Source: Immundisolibacter sp. (lineage in GTDB: Bacteria; Pseudomonadota; Gammaproteobacteria; Immundisolibacterales; Immundisolibacteraceae). From it: DNA of 8,038 nucleotides. Both the position numbers and the translations under genes were made by a program. The notes under the pieces were generated by a model that was not told the DNA's origin, ran no database searches, and was given only the letters and a program-made list of their open reading frames with translations. Positions 1 through 6,597 of the stretch are shown here, in pieces (positions within the stretch are counted from its first letter, which is position 1; each line of letters starts with the position of its first letter). The stretch is taken from assembly GCF_041601295.1 (NCBI RefSeq), contig NZ_JBFIII010000112.1:1-8038 (forward strand), read 5' to 3'.

Positions 1-828
1 AGCCCGCCGCAGTCCGGCCAGGTCAATGGCCCCGTCCGTATTCCAGACAGGCAGGGTACGGGTAAAGGCCAGGTCCAGGACTGCCGGGTCGTAAGCAGGG
101 GCTTGCTTCAGAAGCAGGGCGCGCAGGGCTTCCGGATGCGCCTGACAGTGACGTACACCGCGCAGATATGCGCGCAGCAAGCGGCGCAGCAGGTCGGGTT
201 GTTGCTCTACAAACGCTGCCCGCGCCACTAACAGTCCCCACTGGAAATGCGGCTCGGCGATGCTCGCCGCATCCACCACGCGCAGGACACCCGCCGCTTC
301 CCCCTGCGCTACCAGGGGTTCCACCATGAGCTGGGCGGACAGCCCACCGCTTGCCATGCCATCGACGGTTTCGTACCGGCTCCACAGCTCGTGGTAGCGC
401 ACGTCCCGATCCGGATCGAGTCCGGCACGGGTTAGCAGCATGCGCATCAGGTGGCCATCGCAACTGCCTCTGGACAGCACGCCGACGGTGCAGCCGCGCA
501 GCTGGGCAAGGTCCGTGATCTCCGGCCGCACCACCAGCAGGAAGTGATCCAGGTTGCCGATGACGCTGCTGGCGACGATGCGTCCGTCCGGAAAGCTGCC
601 GTTGCCGACTGCCTGCAGGAACGGCGGGGTGCCCATGCGGCCAAGGTCAATCTCGCCGCGACCCATGGCCTTGGCCAGCGCATCACCGCCCGCCACCACG
701 CGGATGCTCAAGTCGATGCCTTCGTCGGCAAAGAAGCCCTGCTCGAGCGCCATCAGAAACGGCCAGTCGTGCTGGCCGCCCTGGTTGGCGTGGCCCCAGG
801 TGAAGGGGCTGAGGCTGGGTCGCGTCAT
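1..828 (-). CDS. NMT1/THI5/SsuA-like substrate-binding-fold protein, no signal peptide (3' end off window)
   Basis: The frame is open from an ATG at 828 to the window edge, giving 276 residues without a stop. An in-frame stop lies just upstream. The only other nearby start is a TTG nine codons upstream; neither start has a good Shine-Dalgarno site, so the start is moderately sure. The N-terminal part (about residues 22-45, LEQGFFADEGIDLSI) and the later helix LLRRLLRAYLRGVRH with a following HPEALR (about 213-236) are typical of ABC-type nitrate/sulfonate/taurine binding proteins. The mature fold begins almost at residue 8, and I see no hydrophobic signal peptide or lipobox. It may therefore be cytoplasmic, like the enzymes that share this fold (THI5, 4,5-dihydroxyphthalate decarboxylase), or its exported form may be misannotated. 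It follows the crotonase gene by 106 bp on the same strand and is probably co-transcribed. Ligand unknown; an aromatic acid is suggested only by context. Confidence 0.8.
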   Translation of the reverse strand, partial: MTRPSLSPFTWGHANQGGQHDWPFLMALEQGFFADEGIDLSIRVVAGGDALAKAMGRGEIDLGRMGTPPFLQAVGNGSFPDGRIVASSVIGNLDHFLLVVRPEITDLAQLRGCTVGVLSRGSCDGHLMRMLLTRAGLDPDRDVRYHELWSRYETVDGMASGGLSAQLMVEPLVAQGEAAGVLRVVDAASIAEPHFQWGLLVARAAFVEQQPDLLRRLLRAYLRGVRHCQAHPEALRALLLKQAPAYDPAVLDLAFTRTLPVWNTDGAIDLAGLRRA

Positions 829-850
829 GGAACTGGGCCGGGTTTGTGCG

Positions 851-926
851 GACAACCGAGTGATTGATGGAACAGGGCGCGTGGATCGTCAAGGCAAGGG
901 GCCATCCCTGGCCCGTTTCGGTTGTC
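851..926. repeat. 9-bp inverted repeat flanking a small stem-loop in the 829-934 gap
   Basis: GACAACCGA at 851-859 is the exact reverse complement of TCGGTTGTC at 918-926. Between them, 899-904 and 909-914 (GGGCCA/TGGCCC, 4-nt loop) form a second small hairpin. Both lie between the crotonase stop and the substrate-binding-like gene on the minus strand. They could fold in the intercistronic RNA or act as an operator pair, but there is no U-run, so a classical terminator is not supported. Chance occurrence is possible. Confidence 0.3.
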
Positions 927-934
927 AGGCGGTC

Positions 935-1756
935 TCAAACGTCCTTGGTCAGCTCGTAGGATTGCAGGCCGGGCTTGAACTCGCGCTTCTTGAACGAGAC
1001 CAGCGCCGTGCGGACCCAGTCGTCGTTGGTCTCACGGGACAGTTCCCACATCTTGGCCATTTCGTAGTCGATGGCCGCCTCGAAGTCCATTCCTTTGACT
1101 TTCTCGTAGACCTCCTTGGTCTTGCCGAGCACGACGCGGCCCAGGCGGGTCAGCATTTTCACCACGCGTTCGGCTTCGGCATCCAGCCCGGCCCGGGGTA
1201 CAGCGTTGGTGGCGTAGCCCATTTCCAGCGCCTGCTTGCCGGTGAACGTCTCGCCGGTCAGAGCGTAGTAGAGGGCTTTTTTGCGGGACGGGATGTTGTT
1301 GGCGTAAGCCCATGTGGTGCCACCGCCGGGAAAGATGCCGAAGTTGATCTCGGACAGGCCCCAGGTCGACTCCTCCGCCGCGATCACGATATCCAGGATA
1401 CCGGCCAGCGCCATGCCGCCTCCGAAGCACCAGCCGTTGACCTTGCCGATGGTGACCGCCGAGTTGTTTTTCAGGCGCGTGAACCAGCCGAAGGCATCGT
1501 GGTTGATCTGCGCCATCAGTTCCGGCTTGTCGAATGGCTCAAGGAAGCATTGCTCCAGGTCCATTCCGGCACAAAATGCATCGCCCGCGCCGGTGATGAC
1601 AATCACTTTGCAGCGTGCGGCGGCGATTTCGTCGAGCACCTTGCACATCTCAGCATGCAGGGTAGGGCTCATGCAGTTTCGCTTCTCGGGCCGGTTGAAC
1701 GTGACGTACGCGGCGGTGTCCTTGATGTCCAGCAATACAGTCTGGTATGTGCTCAT
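935..1756 (-). CDS. Crotonase-superfamily enzyme, hydroxycinnamoyl-CoA hydratase-lyase-like
   Basis: A 273-residue enoyl-CoA hydratase/isomerase-fold protein. From memory it aligns along its length with p-hydroxycinnamoyl/feruloyl-CoA hydratase-lyase (276 aa, removes a two-carbon unit to give an aromatic aldehyde). Shared blocks are NRPEKRN (21-27), GAGDAFCAGMDL (57-68), VNGWCFGGG (106-114), GLSEINFGI (133-141) and a C-terminal KPGLQSYE (261-268). The CoA-side oxyanion-hole region and the glutamate of the lyase (Glu143, here Glu136) are kept. By my alignment the family's Ser123 is Ala116 and Tyr239 is Met233, so the exact reaction may differ, for example hydration or isomerisation only. I chose the ATG at 1756 over an in-frame ATG at 1888 because GAGAGGAG lies 4 nt upstream and the family N-terminus (MSTY) begins there. 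It is divergent from the decarboxylase genes and probably acts on an aromatic acyl-CoA in the cytoplasm. Confidence 0.88.
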   Translation of the reverse strand: MSTYQTVLLDIKDTAAYVTFNRPEKRNCMSPTLHAEMCKVLDEIAAARCKVIVITGAGDAFCAGMDLEQCFLEPFDKPELMAQINHDAFGWFTRLKNNSAVTIGKVNGWCFGGGMALAGILDIVIAAEESTWGLSEINFGIFPGGGTTWAYANNIPSRKKALYYALTGETFTGKQALEMGYATNAVPRAGLDAEAERVVKMLTRLGRVVLGKTKEVYEKVKGMDFEAAIDYEMAKMWELSRETNDDWVRTALVSFKKREFKPGLQSYELTKDV

Positions 1757-1760
1757 GGCG

Positions 1761-1768
1761 CTCCTCTC
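1761..1768 (-). promoter_or_regulatory. Ribosome binding site of the crotonase gene
   Basis: On the minus strand GAGAGGAG stands 4 nt before the ATG at 1756. It decides that start over the longer frame beginning at 1888, whose extra 44 residues look unlike any crotonase. Confidence 0.75.
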
Positions 1769-1887
1769 GATGGCTTGGATTATTTCTTGATGAGTGAGGA
1801 CGCGCGGTGCTTTTGCTGCGCGCCGCGGACCTTGACCCTTCGGCGAGGGGTAGCCGCCCGCGTAATGTAGCAGCCTGGGTGATGCCA

Positions 1888-1916
1888 TTGCGCGGTGTCC
1901 GAGTCAGGTCTATAAC
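1888..1916 (+). promoter_or_regulatory. Candidate sigma-70 promoter for the UbiD operon
   Basis: TTGCGC at 1888-1893 and TATAAC at 1911-1916 are spaced by 17 bp, pointing toward the first UbiD gene, with a leader of roughly 130 nt. The -10 matches five of six consensus bases but the -35 only three, so this is tentative. Catabolic promoters of this kind often need an activator, and none is encoded in the window. Confidence 0.27.
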
Positions 1917-2041
1917 AAACACTCGGTCGGGAACCCGGGAGCTGCCACGCACAGCCCGACCGTGACGCTGGCGGCCGGCCGTGCACGATGCGCTGCTTTC
2001 CCATTCGCGCAGGGAGCGAGAAGCTTTGCATCACTATTAGG

Positions 2042-2047
2042 AAGGAG
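2042..2047 (+). promoter_or_regulatory. Ribosome binding site of the first UbiD gene
   Basis: AAGGAG ends 8 nt before the ATG at 2056. It supports this start rather than the internal ATG at 2095, which is where the second UbiD paralogue's start aligns. The first protein thus carries a 13-residue polar N-terminal extension. Confidence 0.75.
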
Positions 2048-2055
2048 ACAAAGAC

Positions 2056-3528
2056 ATGGACCAGAGAACCCAGACCCCGACCCATACCGGACTGATGGAC
2101 TTCCGCGCCTGGATACACGAGCTTGAACGCACCGGCCACGCCGTGCGCATTGACGAACAGATCGACCCACTAACTGAAGCTGGTGCGATCATGCGCCTGG
2201 CCAACGAGCGCCAGGCACCCGCGCAGCTGTTCACCAATCTGAAGGGCGCCATGCCCGGGTCCAGCCTGCTGGGCGGCCCGTTTGCCACCAAGGAACGTAT
2301 CGCCATCGCCTTTGGCCTGCCGGCGGACACCCCGTATTCGGTGCTGACCGACGTGTTTGCCGATGCCCTGCACGGCAAGCGCATCAAGCCGGTGATCGTG
2401 CCGACCGGCAGCTGCCAGGAGAACGTGCTGCTGGGCGACGACGTGGATCTGGACCTGCTGCCGGTCGCCAGGCTGCACCCGCAGGATGGCGGGCCGTACA
2501 TCGGTACGCTGAACATCGGCGTGTGCAAGGACTTCGACACCGACTGGGTGAACTGGGGCACCTACCGGGGCATGAAGCACGACAAAAAGAGCACCGGCCT
2601 GTGGTTGGGGCCGCTGAACCAGGGCGGGCAAATCCTCAAGAAATACCGCGCCGCAGACAAGGTGATGGAATACGCCATGTTCTTTGGCGGCGACCCCATG
2701 CACAACATCGTAGCCTCATCCAGTGTGCCGCCCGGCGTGTCGGAAGTGGACGTGGTCGGTGGCATCCGCGGCGAGCCGGTGCAGCTGGTGAAGTGCAAGA
2801 CGGTGGATTTGTACGTGCCGGCGAATGCCGAAATCGTGCTCGAAGGCACGGTCAGTCCCGACGATGAAAAAGAAGAAGGGCCGTTCGGCGAATACCCCGG
2901 TTACGTGGTGTCGGGCACCAATGCCCGGCCGGTGTTCCGCCTGACGGCGCTCACCTACCGCAGCAACCCCATCCTGCCGGCCACCTGCCTTGGCGTGCCG
3001 GTGGACGATGCCGTCATGTGGGTGCTGGAAGTAGCGGCCAGCGTCAAGGAAGCGCTGCGCGCCAAGGGCGTGCCGATCGTGGATGTGGCGGTCCCGGAGT
3101 TCAGTGGCTGTCACGCGGTGGTAGTGTCCACCAAGACTCCGTATGCCGGTATTCCGCAGCTGATTTCCAGCGTCAGCTGGACTGATCGCAACGCCAGCTA
3201 CTTCCCGTACGTGATCGTGGTGGACGAGGACGTCGACCCCTGGAACCTGGGCGAGGTGTTCCACGCCATGTGTACCAAGTGCAACCCGGTTCGCGATATC
3301 CACATTCACCCCGGCTACATCAACAGCCCGTTGACGCCGTACATCGCCGGCCATCCGCTGCGCGAGCTGGGTGCCGGTGGTGGCAATGTGTTGTTCGACT
3401 GCACCTGGCCCATCGAGTGGACGGCCGAGCAGCGGCCGCATCGCCTGGCGTTCAAGAACACCTATCCGGACGCAGTGAAGGAGAAGGTGTTGGCAAATTT
3501 CGCCCGTTGGGGCCTAGAACCCAAGTAA
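2056..3528 (+). CDS. UbiD-family prenyl-FMN-dependent aromatic acid decarboxylase, paralogue 1
   Basis: A 490-residue cytoplasmic decarboxylase of the UbiD/Fdc/AroY family, which uses prenylated FMN made by UbiX to add or remove CO2 on aromatic or unsaturated acids. Family hallmarks are visible: VNWGTYRG (Asn166 and Arg171, matching Fdc Asn168/Arg173), GVSEVDVVGGIRGE (Glu230, metal-ligand position), ANAEIVLEG, and EGPFGEYPGY (Glu274 and Glu279, the two glutamates of the catalytic Glu-Arg-Glu triad). The C-terminal half has VVDEDVDPWNLGEV and the CTWPIEW motif. By spacing, the metal-binding His of Fdc/UbiD (His191 in Fdc) falls at Asn188 or Gln189. Length is normal for the family. It is followed 103 bp later by a paralogue roughly three quarters identical. 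Substrate unknown; hydroxybenzoate-type acids are the likeliest, and phthaloyl-CoA-type decarboxylation is an alternative. It is not expected to be the ubiquinone-pathway UbiD, given the tandem copy and catabolic neighbours. Confidence 0.93.
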   Translation: MDQRTQTPTHTGLMDFRAWIHELERTGHAVRIDEQIDPLTEAGAIMRLANERQAPAQLFTNLKGAMPGSSLLGGPFATKERIAIAFGLPADTPYSVLTDVFADALHGKRIKPVIVPTGSCQENVLLGDDVDLDLLPVARLHPQDGGPYIGTLNIGVCKDFDTDWVNWGTYRGMKHDKKSTGLWLGPLNQGGQILKKYRAADKVMEYAMFFGGDPMHNIVASSSVPPGVSEVDVVGGIRGEPVQLVKCKTVDLYVPANAEIVLEGTVSPDDEKEEGPFGEYPGYVVSGTNARPVFRLTALTYRSNPILPATCLGVPVDDAVMWVLEVAASVKEALRAKGVPIVDVAVPEFSGCHAVVVSTKTPYAGIPQLISSVSWTDRNASYFPYVIVVDEDVDPWNLGEVFHAMCTKCNPVRDIHIHPGYINSPLTPYIAGHPLRELGAGGGNVLFDCTWPIEWTAEQRPHRLAFKNTYPDAVKEKVLANFARWGLEPK

Positions 3529-3538
3529 TAAAACGTTG

Positions 3539-3570
3539 CACCCCAGGGACGCCTGTGCGTCCCTGGGGTG
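3539..3570 (+). terminator. Perfect 14-bp stem-loop between the two UbiD genes
   Basis: CACCCCAGGGACGC (3539-3552) pairs perfectly with 3557-3570 around the loop CTGT. It begins 10 nt after the first UbiD stop codon. No U-run follows on the plus strand, so it is not a standard intrinsic terminator. It could be a partial terminator, a processing site or a 3'-end stabiliser that sets different levels of the two decarboxylases. The perfect stem itself is certain; its role is not. Confidence 0.55.
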
Positions 3571-3631
3571 GTCAAGCAAGCCAGCCCCGGACAAACCGGT
3601 CTGCGCGCATCATCTTTGATACGAGGCACTG

Positions 3632-5068
3632 ATGGACTTTCGTGTCTGGTTGAGCGAGCTCGAACGTACCGGTCATCTGGTGCGCATTGCCGATGCAATC
3701 GACCCGCTGACTGAGGCCGGGGCCATCATGCGCCTGGCGAACGAGCGTAAGTCTCCGGCCCAGTGGTTCACCAATCCCACTGGGGCCATGCCGGGTGCGA
3801 CGCTGCTCGGCGGTCCGTTCGCCACCAAGGAGCGCATTGCGATGGCCTTCGGGCTGCCGCCTGACACGCCCTATTCAACGGTGGTGGAATCATTTGCCAA
3901 TGCCCTGCGGGGCGAACGCATCAAGCCCGTGGTGGTGCCGGACGGTGTCTGCCAGCAGAACATCCTGCGGGGCGAGGAGGTCGACCTGTCTGTCCTGCCG
4001 ATCGCCAAGCTACATCCGCAGGACGGTGGGCCCTACATCGGCACCTTGAATATCGGCGTATGCAAGGACCCTGACTCGGATTGGGTCAACTGGGGCACCT
4101 ACCGCGGCATGGTGCACGACAAGCGCAGCACAGGACTGTTTTTGACGCCGTTTTCGCAAGGCGGACACATTCTGAAGAAATATCACGCTGGTAAGCCGGC
4201 GATGGAATACGCCATGTTTTTTGGCGGCGATCCGATGCACAACATCATCGCCTCGTCGGGCGTGCCGCTCGGCGTTTCGGAGGTGGACGTGGTGGGCGGC
4301 ATTCGCGGCGAGGCGGTGCAGCTGGTCAAATGCAAAACAGTTGATTTGAATGTGCCCGCGAATGCCGAGATCGTGCTGGAAGGGACCGTCAGTCCGGGCG
4401 ATAACAAGATCGAAGGGCCGTTCGGCGAGGTCACCGGCTACGTGGTCACCGGTTCTGTTTCGCGGCCCGTGTTCCGACTATCGGCGTTGACCTGGCGTAA
4501 TGAACCGATCCTGCCGGCGACCTGCCTGGGAGTGCCGGTGGACGACGGCATCATGTGGGTGGTGGAGGTAGCCGGTAGCGTAAAGGAAGCGCTTCAGGTC
4601 AAAGGTGTGCCGATCGTGGATGTGGCGGTGCCCGAGTGCTCTGGCATGCAGAGCGTGGTTGTCTCGACCAAGACGCCATATGCCGGCATTCCACAACTGA
4701 TCTCCAGCGTGGTCTGGACCGATCGCAATGGCCGCTATTTTCCCCTTGTGATCGTGGTGGACGAGGACGTCGATCCTTGGAATCTTGGCGAGGTATTCCA
4801 TGCCATGTGCACCAAGTGCAACCCGGTCCGTGACATTCACATTCATGCGGGTTACTACAACAGCCCTTTATCGCCTTATCTGGCGAATCATCCCCAGCGT
4901 GAGGTTGGAGGCGGAGTCGGTGGCGGCAATCTGCTGTTGGACTGCACCTGGCCAATCGACTGGAAACCGGAACAGCGCCCGCACCGTTTAGCGTTCAAAA
5001 ACACGTATCCGGAAGCGATCAAGGACAAAGTGTTGGCGAACTTTGCCCATTGGGGCTTGCAGCGCTGA
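3632..5068 (+). CDS. UbiD-family prenyl-FMN-dependent aromatic acid decarboxylase, paralogue 2
   Basis: A 478-residue paralogue of the preceding gene, collinear with it from residue 1 (MDFR) apart from a two-residue glycine-rich insertion near 426-431. It keeps Asn153, Arg158, Glu217, and the EGPFGE motif with Glu261 and Glu266, so the cofactor and triad positions are intact. Differences cluster in the active-site loop LFLTPFSQGGH (169-179, against LWLGPLNQGGQ in paralogue 1), where the metal-His position becomes Ser175, and after the triad (VTGY against YPGY). These changes suggest a different substrate or a partner role rather than simple duplication. The start has GAGG about 7 nt upstream. 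Synonymous divergence is substantial and AT-ending codons are commoner than in paralogue 1, so the duplication is not recent. Likely the same operon as paralogue 1, or read from its own promoter in the 103-bp gap. Confidence 0.93.
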   Translation: MDFRVWLSELERTGHLVRIADAIDPLTEAGAIMRLANERKSPAQWFTNPTGAMPGATLLGGPFATKERIAMAFGLPPDTPYSTVVESFANALRGERIKPVVVPDGVCQQNILRGEEVDLSVLPIAKLHPQDGGPYIGTLNIGVCKDPDSDWVNWGTYRGMVHDKRSTGLFLTPFSQGGHILKKYHAGKPAMEYAMFFGGDPMHNIIASSGVPLGVSEVDVVGGIRGEAVQLVKCKTVDLNVPANAEIVLEGTVSPGDNKIEGPFGEVTGYVVTGSVSRPVFRLSALTWRNEPILPATCLGVPVDDGIMWVVEVAGSVKEALQVKGVPIVDVAVPECSGMQSVVVSTKTPYAGIPQLISSVVWTDRNGRYFPLVIVVDEDVDPWNLGEVFHAMCTKCNPVRDIHIHAGYYNSPLSPYLANHPQREVGGGVGGGNLLLDCTWPIDWKPEQRPHRLAFKNTYPEAIKDKVLANFAHWGLQR

Positions 5069-5116
5069 CAAACGTACCTAGCTGGCAACGGCGCGGGGTA
5101 AGGAGAACAAGGGTTT

Positions 5117-5503
5117 GTGGCCGTTCGCATCGTAAGGCTGGGCAGTCCACGGCTAGCCGGCGAGGGGACGCGTATAGGGACTGTGCGCCGGCCACCAAGA
5201 GGCGTTCCGAAAAGCCAGTTTGCGGCACAGGACTGGTACGACGTCTGGTACCCCGATCTGGCACCGAGCGCCGATACCGTGCGCCTTGGGCTACAGGCCG
5301 CTACCGATGTGCAGTGGGCAAGCTTCGTCAAGCGCTACCGTACTGAAATGGCCAGTCCACAAAACAGTCGCACGCTGGAGCTACTGGCCACCCTATCGCG
5401 GCACGCGGACTTCTCGGTGGGCTGTTACTGCGAACACGAGGCCCGCTGCCATCGTTCGGTGCTGCGCGCCCTGCTACTGGAGCGCGGCGCGCTCGTGATC
5501 TAG
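5117..5503 (+). CDS. DUF488 family protein
   Basis: A 128-residue protein starting at GTG; an in-frame TAA at 5099-5101 leaves no earlier start, and AGGAG lies about 11 nt upstream. It shows the DUF488 pattern: a basic N-terminal part, WYDVWYPDLAPS (40-51), a FVKRYRTEM helix (70-78), and a C-terminal GCYCEHEARCHRSVLRALL block (102-120) with Cys103, Cys105, Cys111 and His112. The CHR element is typical of the family's C-terminus. No enzymatic activity is firmly established for these small cytoplasmic proteins. It begins 48 bp after the second UbiD on the same strand and may be the last gene of that operon, though a role in aromatic degradation is only inferred from position. Confidence 0.78.
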   Translation: MAVRIVRLGSPRLAGEGTRIGTVRRPPRGVPKSQFAAQDWYDVWYPDLAPSADTVRLGLQAATDVQWASFVKRYRTEMASPQNSRTLELLATLSRHADFSVGCYCEHEARCHRSVLRALLLERGALVI

Positions 5504-5543
5504 GAAACTGCCGATTTACTCAGCGCTTCCCCAAGGGCCGAAG

Positions 5544-5563
5544 ACCGACCGGTATTGGTCGGT
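5544..5563. terminator. Stem-loop at the convergent gene junction
   Basis: ACCGACC (5544-5550) pairs with GGTCGGT (5557-5563) across a 6-nt loop. It sits between the stop codons of the convergent DUF488 and VOC genes, a good place for a bidirectional terminator. There is no T-run on either side, so the call is weak. Confidence 0.33.
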
Positions 5564-5566
5564 GCC

Positions 5567-6523
5567 CTATAACGAAGGCTCCAGGAATGCCGCTTGCAGA
5601 TCCCGGTCGAAGTAGGACAACGCCTTGCCCAGTTGCGATTCGGTCCAGCGCACGGCCTCGAATTCCGGATGTACTTCGGTAATGCGCCCGCCGGAGCACA
5701 GTTCCAGGCGCACGCCAAACGGGTCGTGGAAGTGCAGCGAGAAGGTCTTGCCGTAGGACTGGCGGGTTGGGCCGTAGATGTCGATATTGACGCCCGCCTC
5801 GCGCAAGTATTGGCCGTCGATCAGGATGTCGTTCGGGTCTTCCTTGGTAAAGGCGATGTGGTGCAGGCGCCCGGCCGGGCCGGGGAAGATGGCCAGCTCC
5901 TGGCCGCCAGCCTCTTTCTGCATACGAAATACCAGTGCCGAGAGCAATTTCTTTCCGTCGTTGCTGTCGATACGCTCGGAAATCACGAAGCCCAACGCCT
6001 GGGTCAGGAAATCCACCGCGGCCTTCGGATCTGCCACCGTGATGCCGGCGTGGTTCAGGAAAAATGGCGCCGGGGTCCCGCGCAGCGCCCGCGGCGTCAC
6101 CCAGTCGGGTGAGTCGAAGCCGGTCATGTAGCCGGTCTGTGACAGTTCGGCGAACAGGCGCAGCGTGGGGCCACCGGGGATGGCGAAGGTGACCGACTCG
6201 CCCATGCCGGACAAAACACCTGCCGGCTCGCGCGTGATGGCCACGCCGGCTTGCTCGACCTTGGACGTCAGCAGGGCGAGGTCGCCAGTATCGCGGACCT
6301 GAAAGCCGATCTCGACCAGCCGGTTCTCGGGTGCTTCATCCAGCACCAGACTGTAGGGGAAGGCCTCGTGCCAGCAGCGTAGGTAGAGCCGATCCGGTTG
6401 GCGTGAGGTTTCGACCAGTCCCAGGGATTCACAATAAAAAAACTGCGCCTGGCGCAGGCGCGAGTCGTTCAGTGCCAGACGCACATAGGCAATGCGGATA
6501 ATGCCGCCGTGTTTCAGGGCCAT
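5567..6523 (-). CDS. VOC-fold extradiol dioxygenase homologue with altered active site
   Basis: A 318-residue two-domain vicinal-oxygen-chelate protein of the catechol 2,3-dioxygenase size class. The C-terminal domain keeps a 2-His-1-carboxylate metal site: His158 (LNHAGI), His221/222 (RLHHIAF) and Glu274 (VRLEL). By alignment with its neighbour and XylE, the second-sphere catalytic residues are changed: His199 becomes Gln208, His246 becomes Gln255 and Tyr255 becomes His264. Ordinary extradiol cleavage is therefore doubtful. It could be a different metal-dependent enzyme (isomerase, hydrolase or dioxygenase on an unusual substrate) or a non-catalytic partner of the adjacent dioxygenase. Start ATG has GGAG about 9 nt upstream. 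It is last in the ferredoxin-dioxygenase operon, 74 bp after the intact paralogue. Confidence 0.87.
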   Translation of the reverse strand: MALKHGGIIRIAYVRLALNDSRLRQAQFFYCESLGLVETSRQPDRLYLRCWHEAFPYSLVLDEAPENRLVEIGFQVRDTGDLALLTSKVEQAGVAITREPAGVLSGMGESVTFAIPGGPTLRLFAELSQTGYMTGFDSPDWVTPRALRGTPAPFFLNHAGITVADPKAAVDFLTQALGFVISERIDSNDGKKLLSALVFRMQKEAGGQELAIFPGPAGRLHHIAFTKEDPNDILIDGQYLREAGVNIDIYGPTRQSYGKTFSLHFHDPFGVRLELCSGGRITEVHPEFEAVRWTESQLGKALSYFDRDLQAAFLEPSL

Positions 6524-6547
6524 GCCGGGGTTCTCCGAGTCTCCTTC

Positions 6548-6563
6548 GCCCGCCGCGGCGGGC
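6548..6563. repeat. 16-bp perfect GC palindrome between the two dioxygenase genes
   Basis: GCCCGCCGCGGCGGGC is self-complementary and lies in the 74-bp gap between the two VOC genes, about 25 nt before the downstream ATG and just outside its Shine-Dalgarno. As RNA it can form a 6-bp stem with a 4-nt loop that might tune translation or decay of the second gene. In GC-rich DNA a chance origin is possible. Confidence 0.4.
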
Positions 6564-6597
6564 CACTGTTGTTGTGTCTTGTCGCCGGTCCGCCGGG

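Larger units (their letters stand above)
1757..2055. promoter_or_regulatory. Divergent intergenic region between crotonase and UbiD genes
   Basis: These 299 bp separate two divergently read transcription units and should carry both promoters. No plausible gene lies here: the open frames that cross it are extensions or shadows of the neighbours. Visible sequence structure is modest: a 10-bp palindrome CGGCCGGCCG at 1972-1981, a CGGGAACCCG dyad near 1929-1938, and the candidate promoter listed separately. No recognisable riboswitch or well-defined operator could be identified by eye. Confidence 0.5.

Noticed and set aside
554..1870. Long plus-strand open frame of 438 codons
   Set aside because: It runs antisense across the substrate-binding-like and crotonase genes, resembles no protein family, and is explained by the high GC content and codon bias of the opposite strand.
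1757..1888. N-terminal extension of the crotonase to an ATG at 1888
   Set aside because: The extra 44 residues are low-complexity and basic, no ribosome binding site precedes that ATG, and the strong site plus family alignment place the start at 1756.
2716..3441. Minus-strand 241-codon open frame opposite the first UbiD gene
   Set aside because: It is a His- and Arg-rich shadow of the UbiD frame with no recognisable motif; the sense frame is a clear family member.
2056..3528. Housekeeping UbiD of ubiquinone synthesis
   Set aside because: A tandem paralogue, catabolic neighbours and loop residues unlike E. coli UbiD at the metal-His position argue against it.
2056..5068. Recent tandem duplication or direct repeat at DNA level
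   Set aside because: The two UbiD genes are similar in protein but differ widely at synonymous positions and in the active-site loop, so this is an old paralogue pair, not a recent repeat or assembly artefact.
5594..6112. Plus-strand 172-codon open frame inside the VOC gene
   Set aside because: It lies wholly antisense to a gene with clear metal-ligand motifs and shows no family features of its own.
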